This document shows, piece after piece, positions 9,474-18,248 of a stretch of 64,000 nt of DNA. Origin of the DNA: Rhodopseudomonas sp. (GTDB taxonomy: Bacteria > Pseudomonadota > Alphaproteobacteria > Rhizobiales > Xanthobacteraceae); assembly GCF_013377015.1 (NCBI RefSeq), contig NZ_JACABA010000005.1, positions 62,001 to 126,000 of the forward strand. Direction: 5' to 3'. Position numbers and translations under genes: made by a program. Every line of letters begins with the position of its first letter. Within the stretch, counting starts at the first letter, position 1. A model generated the notes under the pieces. The model searched no databases. It was not told the origin of the DNA and was given only the letters and a program-made list of their open reading frames with translations.

Positions 9474-10592
9474 TCAGCCCGCGCGGCGTTGCGCTGCGTC
9501 GTTGGTTTGCTGGCCGCGCCACACCGCGGCCGGGATCATCGCCTCGCCGCGCATCAGCAATCGCGCGGTGCGCAGCAGCGCCGCGCGGGTGACGGTCTGC
9601 GGGTTTTGCGGATCGACCGCGATCTCTACCGAGAACTCGCCGGTCGGATGTTCGACCGAGATGGTTTTCGCCTCGCCGCGCGGCACCACGGCGATACCTT
9701 GCGTCACCGAACCGTCGAGCACGCAGGCGGTGGCGACCGTCACCGCCGCCAGCACGCCGATGGCGTCGTGACAGACATGCGGGATGAAGCTGCGGGTCGC
9801 GATGCTGCCGCCGGCGCGCGGCGCCGCGATCAGCGTCATCTTCGGATAGTTCTTCTTGGTCACGTCGCCGAGCTGCATGGCGTGGCCGCAGGCGATCCGC
9901 AACCGCTCCAGCCGCGCCTGCAATTCGGTATCGGCATTGAGCTGGTCGACGCTCTCATAGCCGGTGCGGCCGACGGCTTCCGCATTGAACATCACCAGCG
10001 GCATGCCGTTGTCGATGCAGGTCACCTCGATGCCATCGATCACGTCGCGGACATGGCCGGTCGGCAGCAAGCCGGGCGCCACCGACCCGGCGGTGTCGAG
10101 GAAGTTGATCTTGATCGGCGCCGAGGTGCCGGGCGCGCCGTCGATCCGGGCGTCGCCCTCATAGGCGACATGGCCGTCCGGGGTCTGCACCGTGATGTCG
10201 CACAGCATGTCGGTGTTGAGCGTCAGCACCCGCAGCGTGGTGGTCGCGCCCTGCGGCTTCACCAGCCCGGTTTCCAGCGCGAACGGCACTACCGCGGCCA
10301 GCATGTTGCCGCAGTTCGGCGTGGTATCGACGGTGTCCTTGTCGGGCTGCAATTGTGCGAACAGAAAATCGAGGTCGACGCCGGGCCGCGTCGCCTTCGA
10401 GACGATGCCGACCTTGCTGGTCAAAGGATGCGCGCCACCGAGGCCGTCGATCTGGCGCTTGTCCGGCGAGCCCATCACCGCCAGCAGCACCTTGTCGCGG
10501 GTCGGAATGTCGGCGGGCAGGTCGGCGGCATTGAAAAACGGTCCCCGCGAGGTGCCGCCGCGCATGAACAGGCAGGGAATCGCGGTCTGCAT
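9474..10592 (-). CDS. galD: 4-oxalomesaconate tautomerase (GalD/LigU)
   Basis: A 372-aa PrpF-family isomerase. PrpF/GalD proteins are built from two DapF-like halves. Visible motifs are CLFMRGGTSRGPFF near the N-terminus, GLGGAHPLTSKVGIV and PNCGNMLAAVVPFAL with its cysteine, and a second-half repeat including GMPLVMFNAEAVG. GalD interconverts the keto and enol forms of 4-oxalomesaconate, which feeds LigJ. MQTAIPCLF is taken as the start; the upstream open frame (23 codons) runs into the intergenic palindrome. It follows ligR in the same direction. Confidence 0.93.
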   Translation of the reverse strand: MQTAIPCLFMRGGTSRGPFFNAADLPADIPTRDKVLLAVMGSPDKRQIDGLGGAHPLTSKVGIVSKATRPGVDLDFLFAQLQPDKDTVDTTPNCGNMLAAVVPFALETGLVKPQGATTTLRVLTLNTDMLCDITVQTPDGHVAYEGDARIDGAPGTSAPIKINFLDTAGSVAPGLLPTGHVRDVIDGIEVTCIDNGMPLVMFNAEAVGRTGYESVDQLNADTELQARLERLRIACGHAMQLGDVTKKNYPKMTLIAAPRAGGSIATRSFIPHVCHDAIGVLAAVTVATACVLDGSVTQGIAVVPRGEAKTISVEHPTGEFSVEIAVDPQNPQTVTRAALLRTARLLMRGEAMIPAAVWRGQQTNDAAQRRAG

Positions 10593-10662
10593 TCGTTTCC
10601 ATCCGGATGATCGTTCGCGGCATTGTGGCGACCCGCCGCGAGCTTCGCCACCGCCGGTCACC

Positions 10663-10678
10663 TATAACAGCTATCATA
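10663..10678. promoter_or_regulatory. Candidate LigR operator / galD promoter region
   Basis: TATAACAGCTATCATA is an AT-rich imperfect dyad (12 of 16 positions match its own reverse complement) in a GC-rich context, 71-86 bases upstream of galD. Its place between ligR and the lig operon suits a LysR-type activator site. Binding by LigR is inference. Confidence 0.45.
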
Positions 10679-10680
10679 AT

Positions 10681-10712
10681 CCAGCATGGGCGGAAGTTCC
10701 CAGCGATGCTGG
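10681..10712. terminator. Inverted repeat after ligR
   Basis: Arms CCAGCAT (10681-10687) and ATGCTGG (10706-10712) form a perfect 7-bp stem with an inner GGGAA/TTCCC pairing, starting 3 bases past the ligR stop. There is no U-run on the ligR strand, so it may be a weak or Rho-assisted terminator, or part of the regulatory region. Confidence 0.35.
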
Positions 10713-10715
10713 AGT

Positions 10716-11618
10716 TTACGTCGGCAGCTCCCGGATCAGTTCAGCCAACAGCCGCATCGTATGCTCGGCGAGTGGCGTCGGGCGCCTATGCGCCGAGACC
10801 GCCAGGCACAGCACGCTGACGGGCGCCGGATCGACCAGTTTGCGCACCATCAATTCGGCCGCGCGCGCGGACGCCGCGACGCCGCTGGCGGTCAGCACCG
10901 CGTGGCCATAGCCGGCACAGACCAGATCGATGATCGAGGGGACGCTGGAGACTTCCCAGGCGATATCGAGTTTCACCCCGGCCAGCGCCGCCTGGGTCTC
11001 CAGCAGACGCCGCATCGCATGCACCCGCTCCGGCACGATCAGCGGATAGTTCGACAGCTCCTTGATCGGCAGCGGCGGCGCGGCGCGGCCGCGTTTGCCC
11101 TTCGGCGCGGGGCTGACCAGCGACAGCGCCTCCTGCAACAGCGGCGTGATCTCGATTCCGGCCTGGGCGTCCGGATTGTACACCAGGCCGACATCGACCC
11201 GACCGGTGGTGACCCATTCGACGATATGGGTCGACAGCCCCTCGACGATCGCAAGCCGCGCTGCGGGCAGTTCGCGCCGGAAGCGGTCGATCAGCGGCAG
11301 CGTCAACTGCCGGCCGATGCTCGGCGGCAGCCCGATGGTGACGCGGCCGACCGGCGCGTCACGGCTGGCACCGAGATCCTCGCGCGCCTGTGCGACCAGC
11401 TGGATGATGCCAACGCTGTGGTCAAACAGGCGCTTGCCGGCCTCGGTCAGCGCGACGCCGCGGCCATTGCGGACGAACAGCTGCTGGCGCAATTCGGCCT
11501 CCAGGCCGCGGACGTGGCGGCTCAGCGCCGGCTGCGCGATGTCGAGCATCACCGCGGCCTTGCTGAAGCTACCCAGCTCAGCGACATGCACGAAATATTC
11601 GAGCTGCTTAAGGTTCAT
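10716..11618 (-). CDS. ligR: LysR-family regulator of the lig operon (LigR-like)
   Basis: A 300-aa LysR-type transcriptional regulator. The winged helix-turn-helix is at residues 1-60 (LKQLEYFVHVAELGSFSKAA, then QPALSRHVRGLE), and a periplasmic-binding-like effector domain follows (RVTIGLPPSIGRQLTLPL from about residue 92). In other 4,5-cleavage operons LigR activates transcription with protocatechuate or gallate as inducer. The effector specificity here is inferred from position: it is the first gene of the cluster, co-directional with galD and the rest. Start MNLKQLEYF is the standard family N-terminus. Confidence 0.85.
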   Translation of the reverse strand: MNLKQLEYFVHVAELGSFSKAAVMLDIAQPALSRHVRGLEAELRQQLFVRNGRGVALTEAGKRLFDHSVGIIQLVAQAREDLGASRDAPVGRVTIGLPPSIGRQLTLPLIDRFRRELPAARLAIVEGLSTHIVEWVTTGRVDVGLVYNPDAQAGIEITPLLQEALSLVSPAPKGKRGRAAPPLPIKELSNYPLIVPERVHAMRRLLETQAALAGVKLDIAWEVSSVPSIIDLVCAGYGHAVLTASGVAASARAAELMVRKLVDPAPVSVLCLAVSAHRRPTPLAEHTMRLLAELIRELPT

Positions 11619-11647
11619 CGCATGGCCCGGACCGGTTGCCGCTGTTG

Positions 11648-12649
11648 TTATTGCCGTTCGATCCCGGCGGTATCGATCACGCCGCGCCACTTCTCGATAT
11701 CGGATTTGAGCCTTGCGGCGATCTGATCCGGCGTGCTGGCCTTGGCCTCGATGCCCAGCTCGAGCAGCCGCTGCTTCAGACCCGGTTCGGCCAAAACGTC
11801 CTGCAGCGCCGCGTTCAACGCCGCGATCACCGCCGGCGGCGTGCCGATCGGTGCGAACAGCCCGTTCCAGGACTCGACGCTGGCCTCGATGCCGCTTTCC
11901 CGCAGGGTCGGAACGTCCGGCGCGATCTTCGAGCGCAGCGGGCCGGTCGCCGCCAGCGGCCGCATCTTGCCCTCGGCGATATTGCCCTTCAGCGCCGAAT
12001 AGCTGTCGACGATCAGCGCCAGATCGCCCTGCAGCAGCGAGATCTGCAGCTCCGGCGTGCCGCGATAGGGAATGATGACGAAGCTGACCCCGGCCGTGGC
12101 CTTGAACAATTCGGCCGCGAGGTTCTGGGTGCTGCCGATGTTGATGGTGCCGACATTCAGCGCGCCGGGCTTGTGCTTCGCCGTGTTGATGAAGTCGGCC
12201 AGCGTCCCGTAGGGCGAGGCGGTATTGGTGGCGAAGACGAAATCGAAATAGCCGAGGCTCGAGATCGGCGCGAAATCCTTCAGCGGATCGTACGGCAATT
12301 TCTTAAACAGCGAGACGCCGATCGCGGTGCCGTTCGACAACAGCGCCAAGGTGTAGCCGTCGGGCGGTGAGGATATCACCGTGCGCGCCGCCGCGATGCC
12401 GCCGGCACCGGGCTGGTTCTCGACGTAGAACCGTCCCTTCATCCGCTCTCCGAGCTTTTCCGCGACCAGCCGCGCGGTGACGTCGGCGACGCCGCCGGCC
12501 GCGAACGGCAGCACGATTCGCACCGGCCTGGTCGGATAGAGGCCCTGCGCGCGCGCTGGCATCTGCGCCGATGCCAGCAGCAGGCCCAGCGTCACCAGCG
12601 CGGCCGGCATGCCGCGCCGGGAGAAGAAGTTGCGGTCAATCAATGTCAT
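11648..12649 (-). CDS. Tripartite tricarboxylate transporter (TctC/Bug) solute-binding protein
   Basis: The 333-aa protein has a signal peptide (hydrophobic core about residues 18-32, cleavage after ARAQ). The Bug pattern follows: YPTRPVRIVLPFAAGGVADVTAR and the YVENQPGAGGIAAARTV loop that binds carboxylates. Such proteins deliver carboxylic acids to TctAB membrane partners, which are absent here. Being upstream of ligR on the same strand, 29 bases away, it may bind an aromatic or dicarboxylic acid linked to protocatechuate use. Start uncertain: ATGs also occur 26 codons upstream and 13 downstream. Confidence 0.88.
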   Translation of the reverse strand: MTLIDRNFFSRRGMPAALVTLGLLLASAQMPARAQGLYPTRPVRIVLPFAAGGVADVTARLVAEKLGERMKGRFYVENQPGAGGIAAARTVISSPPDGYTLALLSNGTAIGVSLFKKLPYDPLKDFAPISSLGYFDFVFATNTASPYGTLADFINTAKHKPGALNVGTINIGSTQNLAAELFKATAGVSFVIIPYRGTPELQISLLQGDLALIVDSYSALKGNIAEGKMRPLAATGPLRSKIAPDVPTLRESGIEASVESWNGLFAPIGTPPAVIAALNAALQDVLAEPGLKQRLLELGIEAKASTPDQIAARLKSDIEKWRGVIDTAGIERQ

Positions 12650-12825
12650 CTGGCGACGATAGACGAGAATCACCGGAAGTTGTAGCGACTGCGAACGATT
12701 GACGCTGGGCCTGCAACCTGTCTTCATTTCTCTGCCCAGTCTGGCCGTCCGGCGTCGTTGTTGACGCTGGCGCCGCAGCGGTCTTCAACTGCCTGACAGT
12801 TTTCCGCGAGCCGTAGAGTAAGCCG

Positions 12826-13989
12826 ATGTCGCAGCCTCCGCTCTTTCGCCCGATCAGCCTGCGCGGAATCACCGCCAAGAACCGGATTCTGATTTCGCCG
12901 ATGTGCCAGTATTCGGCCACCGATGGCATGGTCAACGACTGGCATCTGGTTCACCTTGGCAAGTTCGCGCAAGGCGGCGCCGGGATCGTGATGATGGAGG
13001 CCACCGCGGTTACCCCGGAGGGCCGCATCACCCATGGCGATGTCGGGCTGTGGCACGACGGCCAGATCAAGCCGCTGGAGCGGATCGCGGCCTTCATCCG
13101 CGACAACGGCGCGGTGCCGGCGATCCAGCTCGCCCATGCCGGCCGCAAGGGCAGCATGCAGCGACCGTGGTTCGGCAACGCCGCGCTGACCGAGGCCGAT
13201 CGCGCCCGCGGCGACATGCCGTGGAGCATCGTGGCGCCGAGCCCGATCCCGATGGAGGAAGGCTGGCTGATGCCGCAGGAGCTGTCCGAGGACGAGCTCG
13301 ATGGACTGCGCGAGCAATGGCGACTAGCGACGCTGCGCGCCGCCGAGGCCGGTTTCGAGATGCTCGAGGTGCATTGCGCCCACGGCTATCTGCTGCATGC
13401 GTTCCTGTCGCCGCTGTCGAACAAGCGCACCGACCGCTATGGCGGCGACCGCGCCGGGCGGATGCGCTATCCGTTGGAGATCATCGAGACTATCCGCGCC
13501 GCTTGGCCCGACAGCCTGCCGCTGTCGGTGCGGATCTCGTCGATCGACGGCGTCGAGGGCGGCATCGAGCTTTCCGACTCGGTGGCATTCGCTCGCGAGG
13601 CGAAAATCCGAGGCGTCGACATCATCGACTGCTCTTCGGGCGGGTTGCTGGGATCGGCCACCGCGGCGCGAATTCCGCGCGGCTACGGCTTTCAGGTGCC
13701 GTTCGCCGAGACCATCCGCAACGAGGCGGAGATCCCGACCATCGCGGTCGGGCTGATCCTGCATCCGGACCAGGCCGAGGGCATCGTCGAGCAGGGCCAG
13801 GCCGATCTGGTGGCGATCGGCCGTGAGGCGCTGTTCGATCCGAACTGGCCGCTGCACGCCCAGCTCGAACTGACCGAGGGTGACGAAGTATTTTCCGACT
13901 GGCCGAAGCAATATGGCTGGTGGCTGGAACGCCGCGAGCCTGGCCTGCGCAAGCTCGACGGCCCGAAGCTGCCGTTTCGCAAGGGATGA
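12826..13989 (+). CDS. NADH:flavin oxidoreductase, Old Yellow Enzyme family (YqjM/NamA-like)
   Basis: A 387-aa FMN-dependent ene-reductase with the OYE TIM barrel. Visible elements: ISPMCQYSATDGMVNDWH near residue 24 (the Cys of the thermophilic-like YqjM class and the substrate region), QLAHAGRKGS at about residue 105, and the active-site HCAHGYLLHAFLSPLSNKR near 185 with the paired His residues. The phosphate-binding AVGLILHPDQAEG... GQADLVAIGR lies at the C-terminus. Members reduce activated C=C bonds of enones and related compounds. It is monocistronic, divergent from the TctC gene and followed by a palindromic repeat. Confidence 0.93.
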   Translation: MSQPPLFRPISLRGITAKNRILISPMCQYSATDGMVNDWHLVHLGKFAQGGAGIVMMEATAVTPEGRITHGDVGLWHDGQIKPLERIAAFIRDNGAVPAIQLAHAGRKGSMQRPWFGNAALTEADRARGDMPWSIVAPSPIPMEEGWLMPQELSEDELDGLREQWRLATLRAAEAGFEMLEVHCAHGYLLHAFLSPLSNKRTDRYGGDRAGRMRYPLEIIETIRAAWPDSLPLSVRISSIDGVEGGIELSDSVAFAREAKIRGVDIIDCSSGGLLGSATAARIPRGYGFQVPFAETIRNEAEIPTIAVGLILHPDQAEGIVEQGQADLVAIGREALFDPNWPLHAQLELTEGDEVFSDWPKQYGWWLERREPGLRKLDGPKLPFRKG

Positions 13990-13994
13990 GGAGC

Positions 13995-14104
13995 CCGTCA
14001 TTGCGCGCCGAGGGCAGGGCGAAGCTCCGCCCGACAGCGAAGCAATCCAGGGAATCCAAGCAAAGACTGGATTGCTTCGTCGCAAGAGCTCCTCGCAATG
14101 ACGA
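13995..14104. repeat. REP-like palindromic repeat, type A copy 2
   Basis: Opens CCCGTCATTGCGCGCCGAGG and closes CTCCTCGCAATGACGACG, with inner arms AGCAATCCAG and CTGGATTGCT. It is the same family as 9375-9462 and 45211-45292 but with a longer loop. It lies directly behind the OYE stop codon. Confidence 0.88.
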
Positions 14105-14116
14105 CGTCAAACGACA

Positions 14117-14139
14117 ATGCCCGGCGCAAGGCCGGGCAT
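14117..14139. terminator. Perfect hairpin between convergent genes
   Basis: Arms ATGCCCGGC and GCCGGGCAT (9 bp) enclose GCAAG. It sits between the OYE gene (+) and the exported-protein gene at 14198 (-), a place expected for a bidirectional terminator. No T-run follows on either strand, so termination may need Rho. Confidence 0.45.
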
Positions 14140-14197
14140 GAGGCATTGAATTCAGTGTTCGACGGTTCCGGTCGCGCGGTTCGATCGGCCCGAGTAC

Positions 14198-14572
14198 TCA
14201 GTATTCGCAGTGGCCGCAACGGGAACGCACCGGCACGTAGTAGGCGCGCGCCGGCGCCACCATCTCGACCCGCTCGCGGACGCCATATTGCGGCGCGATC
14301 CGCTCGTACTCCACGCCTTCCGGCGCCACCATCACGGTCTGCGGTACCATAACGGTACGATACTGCGCCGGGGTCCGATGCGCGATCACGCCGCCGGGCG
14401 AAACCACCACGGTTTCCTGCACGGTGCGGTACTGCGGCGGAATCACCTGTTGCTGATAGCAGGTGACGCAGGGCGGCGGTGCGTAGCAATTGTAGCATCC
14501 GGCGGAAGCGGCGGTCGGCAGCGCGACGGCTGCGACGGCGGAAGCGATCAGAGCGGCAAAAACGCGTGACAT
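14198..14572 (-). CDS. Small exported Cys-rich protein
   Basis: A 124-aa product with a clear signal peptide (AALIASAVAAVALPTAASA, residues 6-24). The mature protein begins with a cysteine-rich patch (GCYNCYAPPPCVTCYQQQ) and ends RCGHCEY. In between are three loose repeats of the form PPQYRTV / PAQYRTVMVPQTV. I recognise it only as the kind of conserved, uncharacterised envelope protein common in Bradyrhizobium relatives. The two CxxC pairs could bind metal or form disulfides. Its promoter region faces the three 11-bp repeats at 14730. Confidence 0.75.
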   Translation of the reverse strand: MSRVFAALIASAVAAVALPTAASAGCYNCYAPPPCVTCYQQQVIPPQYRTVQETVVVSPGGVIAHRTPAQYRTVMVPQTVMVAPEGVEYERIAPQYGVRERVEMVAPARAYYVPVRSRCGHCEY

Positions 14573-14729
14573 GTTGATTCCTGTGCGTCTGCGGGTTGCA
14601 ATCTGCGCGCATCATTAGTTGTGCGGTTCCGATCGTCAACGACAGTCGCGAATCAAGCTTTATAGACATCGTTAACGGAAGCCGGCGTCGCGAACTACGT
14701 GCCAGAGCGTGGAGCCGTTTGGCCTTTGC

Positions 14730-14760
14730 CAAAATTTAAGCAAAATTTGCGCAAAATTTT
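14730..14760. repeat. Three direct repeats of CAAAATTT at 11-bp period
   Basis: CAAAATTT begins at 14730, 14741 and 14752, each exactly 11 bases apart, so the copies lie on the same face of the helix. They stand out as AT-rich in GC-rich surroundings, between the divergent exported-protein genes at 14572 (-) and 14825 (+). This suggests a regulator or nucleoid-protein binding array; the identity of the protein is unknown. Confidence 0.7.
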
Positions 14761-14824
14761 CCGTAGCAATCACTGACCATGCTCCGTTTGGAAATAGCTC
14801 GCGTTCGAACAGGAGAACCGAACG

Positions 14825-15073
14825 ATGCGAACAGCAGGTGCGATCCTCGGAACCTCGATTGCCGCGCTCACAGTTCTGGCAGCGCCGGTGCAGGCCGCGA
14901 ATTCCGACCACCAGAGAACTGAAGCCCAGGCCGCGTCGTCGACCTGCAGCTCCTATCAGCGCAAGCCGGATGGAACCTGGATGGCGATTCCCTGCCAGCC
15001 GGTCGGCCGCGCCTCATCGCCGCGGCAAACCACCGCGACGCGCAATTCGGACGACGACGCCAGGCGGAACTGA
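14825..15073 (+). CDS. Small exported protein of unknown function
   Basis: An 82-aa product with a signal peptide (MRTAGAILGTSIAALTVLAA, cleavage after VQA at about residue 24). The mature part is hydrophilic, with two cysteines (STCSSYQRKP and AIPCQP) that could pair. The GAGAACCGAACG leader provides a fair ribosome site before the ATG. I recognise no family; the opening resembles many short rhizobial secreted proteins. Three AT-rich 11-bp repeats lie 65-95 bases upstream. Confidence 0.65.
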   Translation: MRTAGAILGTSIAALTVLAAPVQAANSDHQRTEAQAASSTCSSYQRKPDGTWMAIPCQPVGRASSPRQTTATRNSDDDARRN

Positions 15074-15095
15074 TCGCCGGCTGACGCGGCGCTCG

Positions 15096-16754
<1,659 letters not shown>

Positions 16755-16768
16755 CGCGCGTCCCCTGT

Positions 16769-16780
16769 TCCCGATCGGGA
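16769..16780. promoter_or_regulatory. Perfect 12-bp palindrome ahead of the FAD dehydrogenase
   Basis: TCCCGATCGGGA is fully self-complementary and ends 15 bases before the start codon at 16754. It may be an operator or chance in GC-rich DNA. Confidence 0.25.
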
Positions 16781-16890
16781 TCAAAGCCCGCGCCGCAAAC
16801 TTCGGTCAACGGCAAATCGCGCCGGAATCGCGTCAGCTGTTTCAAATCGGGACCGTGGTTCCCCGAGGTGCATCCCGCCTGCAACACTCG

Positions 16891-16909
16891 ATTTGAATTT
16901 GATTTGAAT
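16891..16909. repeat. Direct repeat ATTTGAAT, 11-bp period
   Basis: ATTTGAAT occurs at 16891-16898 and 16902-16909 in the divergent spacer between the FAD dehydrogenase and the exported protein at 17028. The one-turn spacing suggests a paired binding site, but only two copies are present. Confidence 0.4.
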
Positions 16910-17027
16910 CATCTCGGCCATCTGGACAAAAACCCGATCACCCAACACGCTGACGTTGTCTTGAATCGCGAGGTTCCGGCGTCACTCAAGACGCTGTTTG
17001 GCAGACGGGCTTTGATTGGGGCTGGTC

Positions 17028-17486
17028 ATGAGATTGGTTACGGGATTGCTGACGGTGGTGCTCCTTCTCGCTGGCGTGGCGTCGAGCCACGCGGTGGTGC
17101 GGATTGCCGAGGACCGCGGCGGCCGGATCGGAACCTATGTCGACAAATATCAGGACCTGCGCAGCTCTGGCGAAACCGTGATCATCGACGGCCTGTGCGC
17201 GTCCGCCTGCACCATCGTGCTCGGCGCGGTTCCACACGACAAGATCTGCGTGACCTCGAAGGCCAATCTCGGATTCCATGCCGCCTGGGACCGCGGCTCC
17301 AATGGCCGCGCGGTAACGAATCCCGAAGCCACCCAGATGCTGTATTCGATGTATCCAACTCCGATTCGGCGCTGGATCGCGCAGCGCGGTGGGCTCACCC
17401 CGCGGATGATCTTTCTGCGCGGCCGGGCGCTGATGGGGATGTACAAGCCCTGCTATATGGACGCCCACGCCTCGTCGGCGCACTGA
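17028..17486 (+). CDS. Exported ClpP/crotonase-like protein
   Basis: A 152-aa product with a signal peptide (RLVTGLLTVVLLLAGVASSHA). The segment VIIDGLCASACTIVLGAVP around residues 52-70 resembles the strand and oxyanion/serine turn of periplasmic ClpP-like proteins, where a serine sits in an SAC motif. CVTSKANLGFHAAWD at about residue 76 then carries a histidine in the right order for a Ser/His pair. The protein is shorter than typical ClpP (about 200 aa). Proteolytic activity is not shown. An alternative ATG lies four codons upstream. Confidence 0.7.
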   Translation: MRLVTGLLTVVLLLAGVASSHAVVRIAEDRGGRIGTYVDKYQDLRSSGETVIIDGLCASACTIVLGAVPHDKICVTSKANLGFHAAWDRGSNGRAVTNPEATQMLYSMYPTPIRRWIAQRGGLTPRMIFLRGRALMGMYKPCYMDAHASSAH

Positions 17487-17654
17487 GTCCCGGTTTTCCG
17501 CATGACGTGATCGACGAGGCGCGCCGGGCGCTTGCCCGACGCTGCGGCGAGCTCTATCTGGAGCAGCCATGCGATCGCAGGTGCGGCCTATCGCGGGCCG
17601 CGGCGCATGCCGACTGGCGCAACGCCAGTTGCCGGATTGCCCCGAGGAACCCAG

Positions 17655-18248
17655 ATGACAGCCAAATCCACCCGCCCGCTCGTCTTGATCGCGGCCTTCG
17701 CCGGCAGCCTCGTGGTCGGGCTGGTGGTGGTGTTGTGGCTGCTCGGGGGTCTGCGCAGCGTCACCGCGCCGGCATCAATCGGCGGCCCGTTCCAGCTGGT
17801 CGATCAAACCGGCCAGACCGTTACCGAAAAGAGCCTGCAGGGCAAGCCGACGCTGATCTTCTTCGGCTTCACCCATTGCCCCGACGTCTGTCCGACCTCG
17901 CTGTTCGAAATCTCCGAGGTATTGCGGGCGATGGGCAAGGATGCCGATCGGGTCAATGCCTATTTTGTCTCGGTCGATCCGGAGCGTGATACGCAGGCGG
18001 CGATGAAGGATTATCTGTCCAGTTTCGATCCGCATCTGAAAGGTCTGACCGGCAACGCCGAGGCGGTGGCGAAGATCGTGTCTGGCTACCGGGTCTATGC
18101 CAAGAAGGTGCCGCTCAAGGATGGCGACTACACGATGGACCATACCGCGCTGATCTATCTGATGGATCGCGACGGCAACTTCGTGGCCCCGTTCAACCTG
18201 AAGCGAAAGCCCGAGGAAGCCGCCACCGACCTGAAGCGCTATCTGTAG
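17655..18248 (+). CDS. SCO1/SenC-family copper chaperone
   Basis: A 197-aa thioredoxin-fold protein anchored by one N-terminal membrane helix (residues 8-30). The copper-binding CPDVCP motif in FFGFTHCPDVCPTS and the distal ligand histidine in YTMDHTALIYL are both present. SCO proteins deliver copper to the CuA site of cytochrome c oxidase from the periplasmic face, or act as thiol reductases. GAGGAACCC precedes the ATG at 17655. The last 56 bases overlap the 3' end of the convergent glycosyltransferase gene. No cox genes are adjacent. Confidence 0.93.
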   Translation: MTAKSTRPLVLIAAFAGSLVVGLVVVLWLLGGLRSVTAPASIGGPFQLVDQTGQTVTEKSLQGKPTLIFFGFTHCPDVCPTSLFEISEVLRAMGKDADRVNAYFVSVDPERDTQAAMKDYLSSFDPHLKGLTGNAEAVAKIVSGYRVYAKKVPLKDGDYTMDHTALIYLMDRDGNFVAPFNLKRKPEEAATDLKRYL

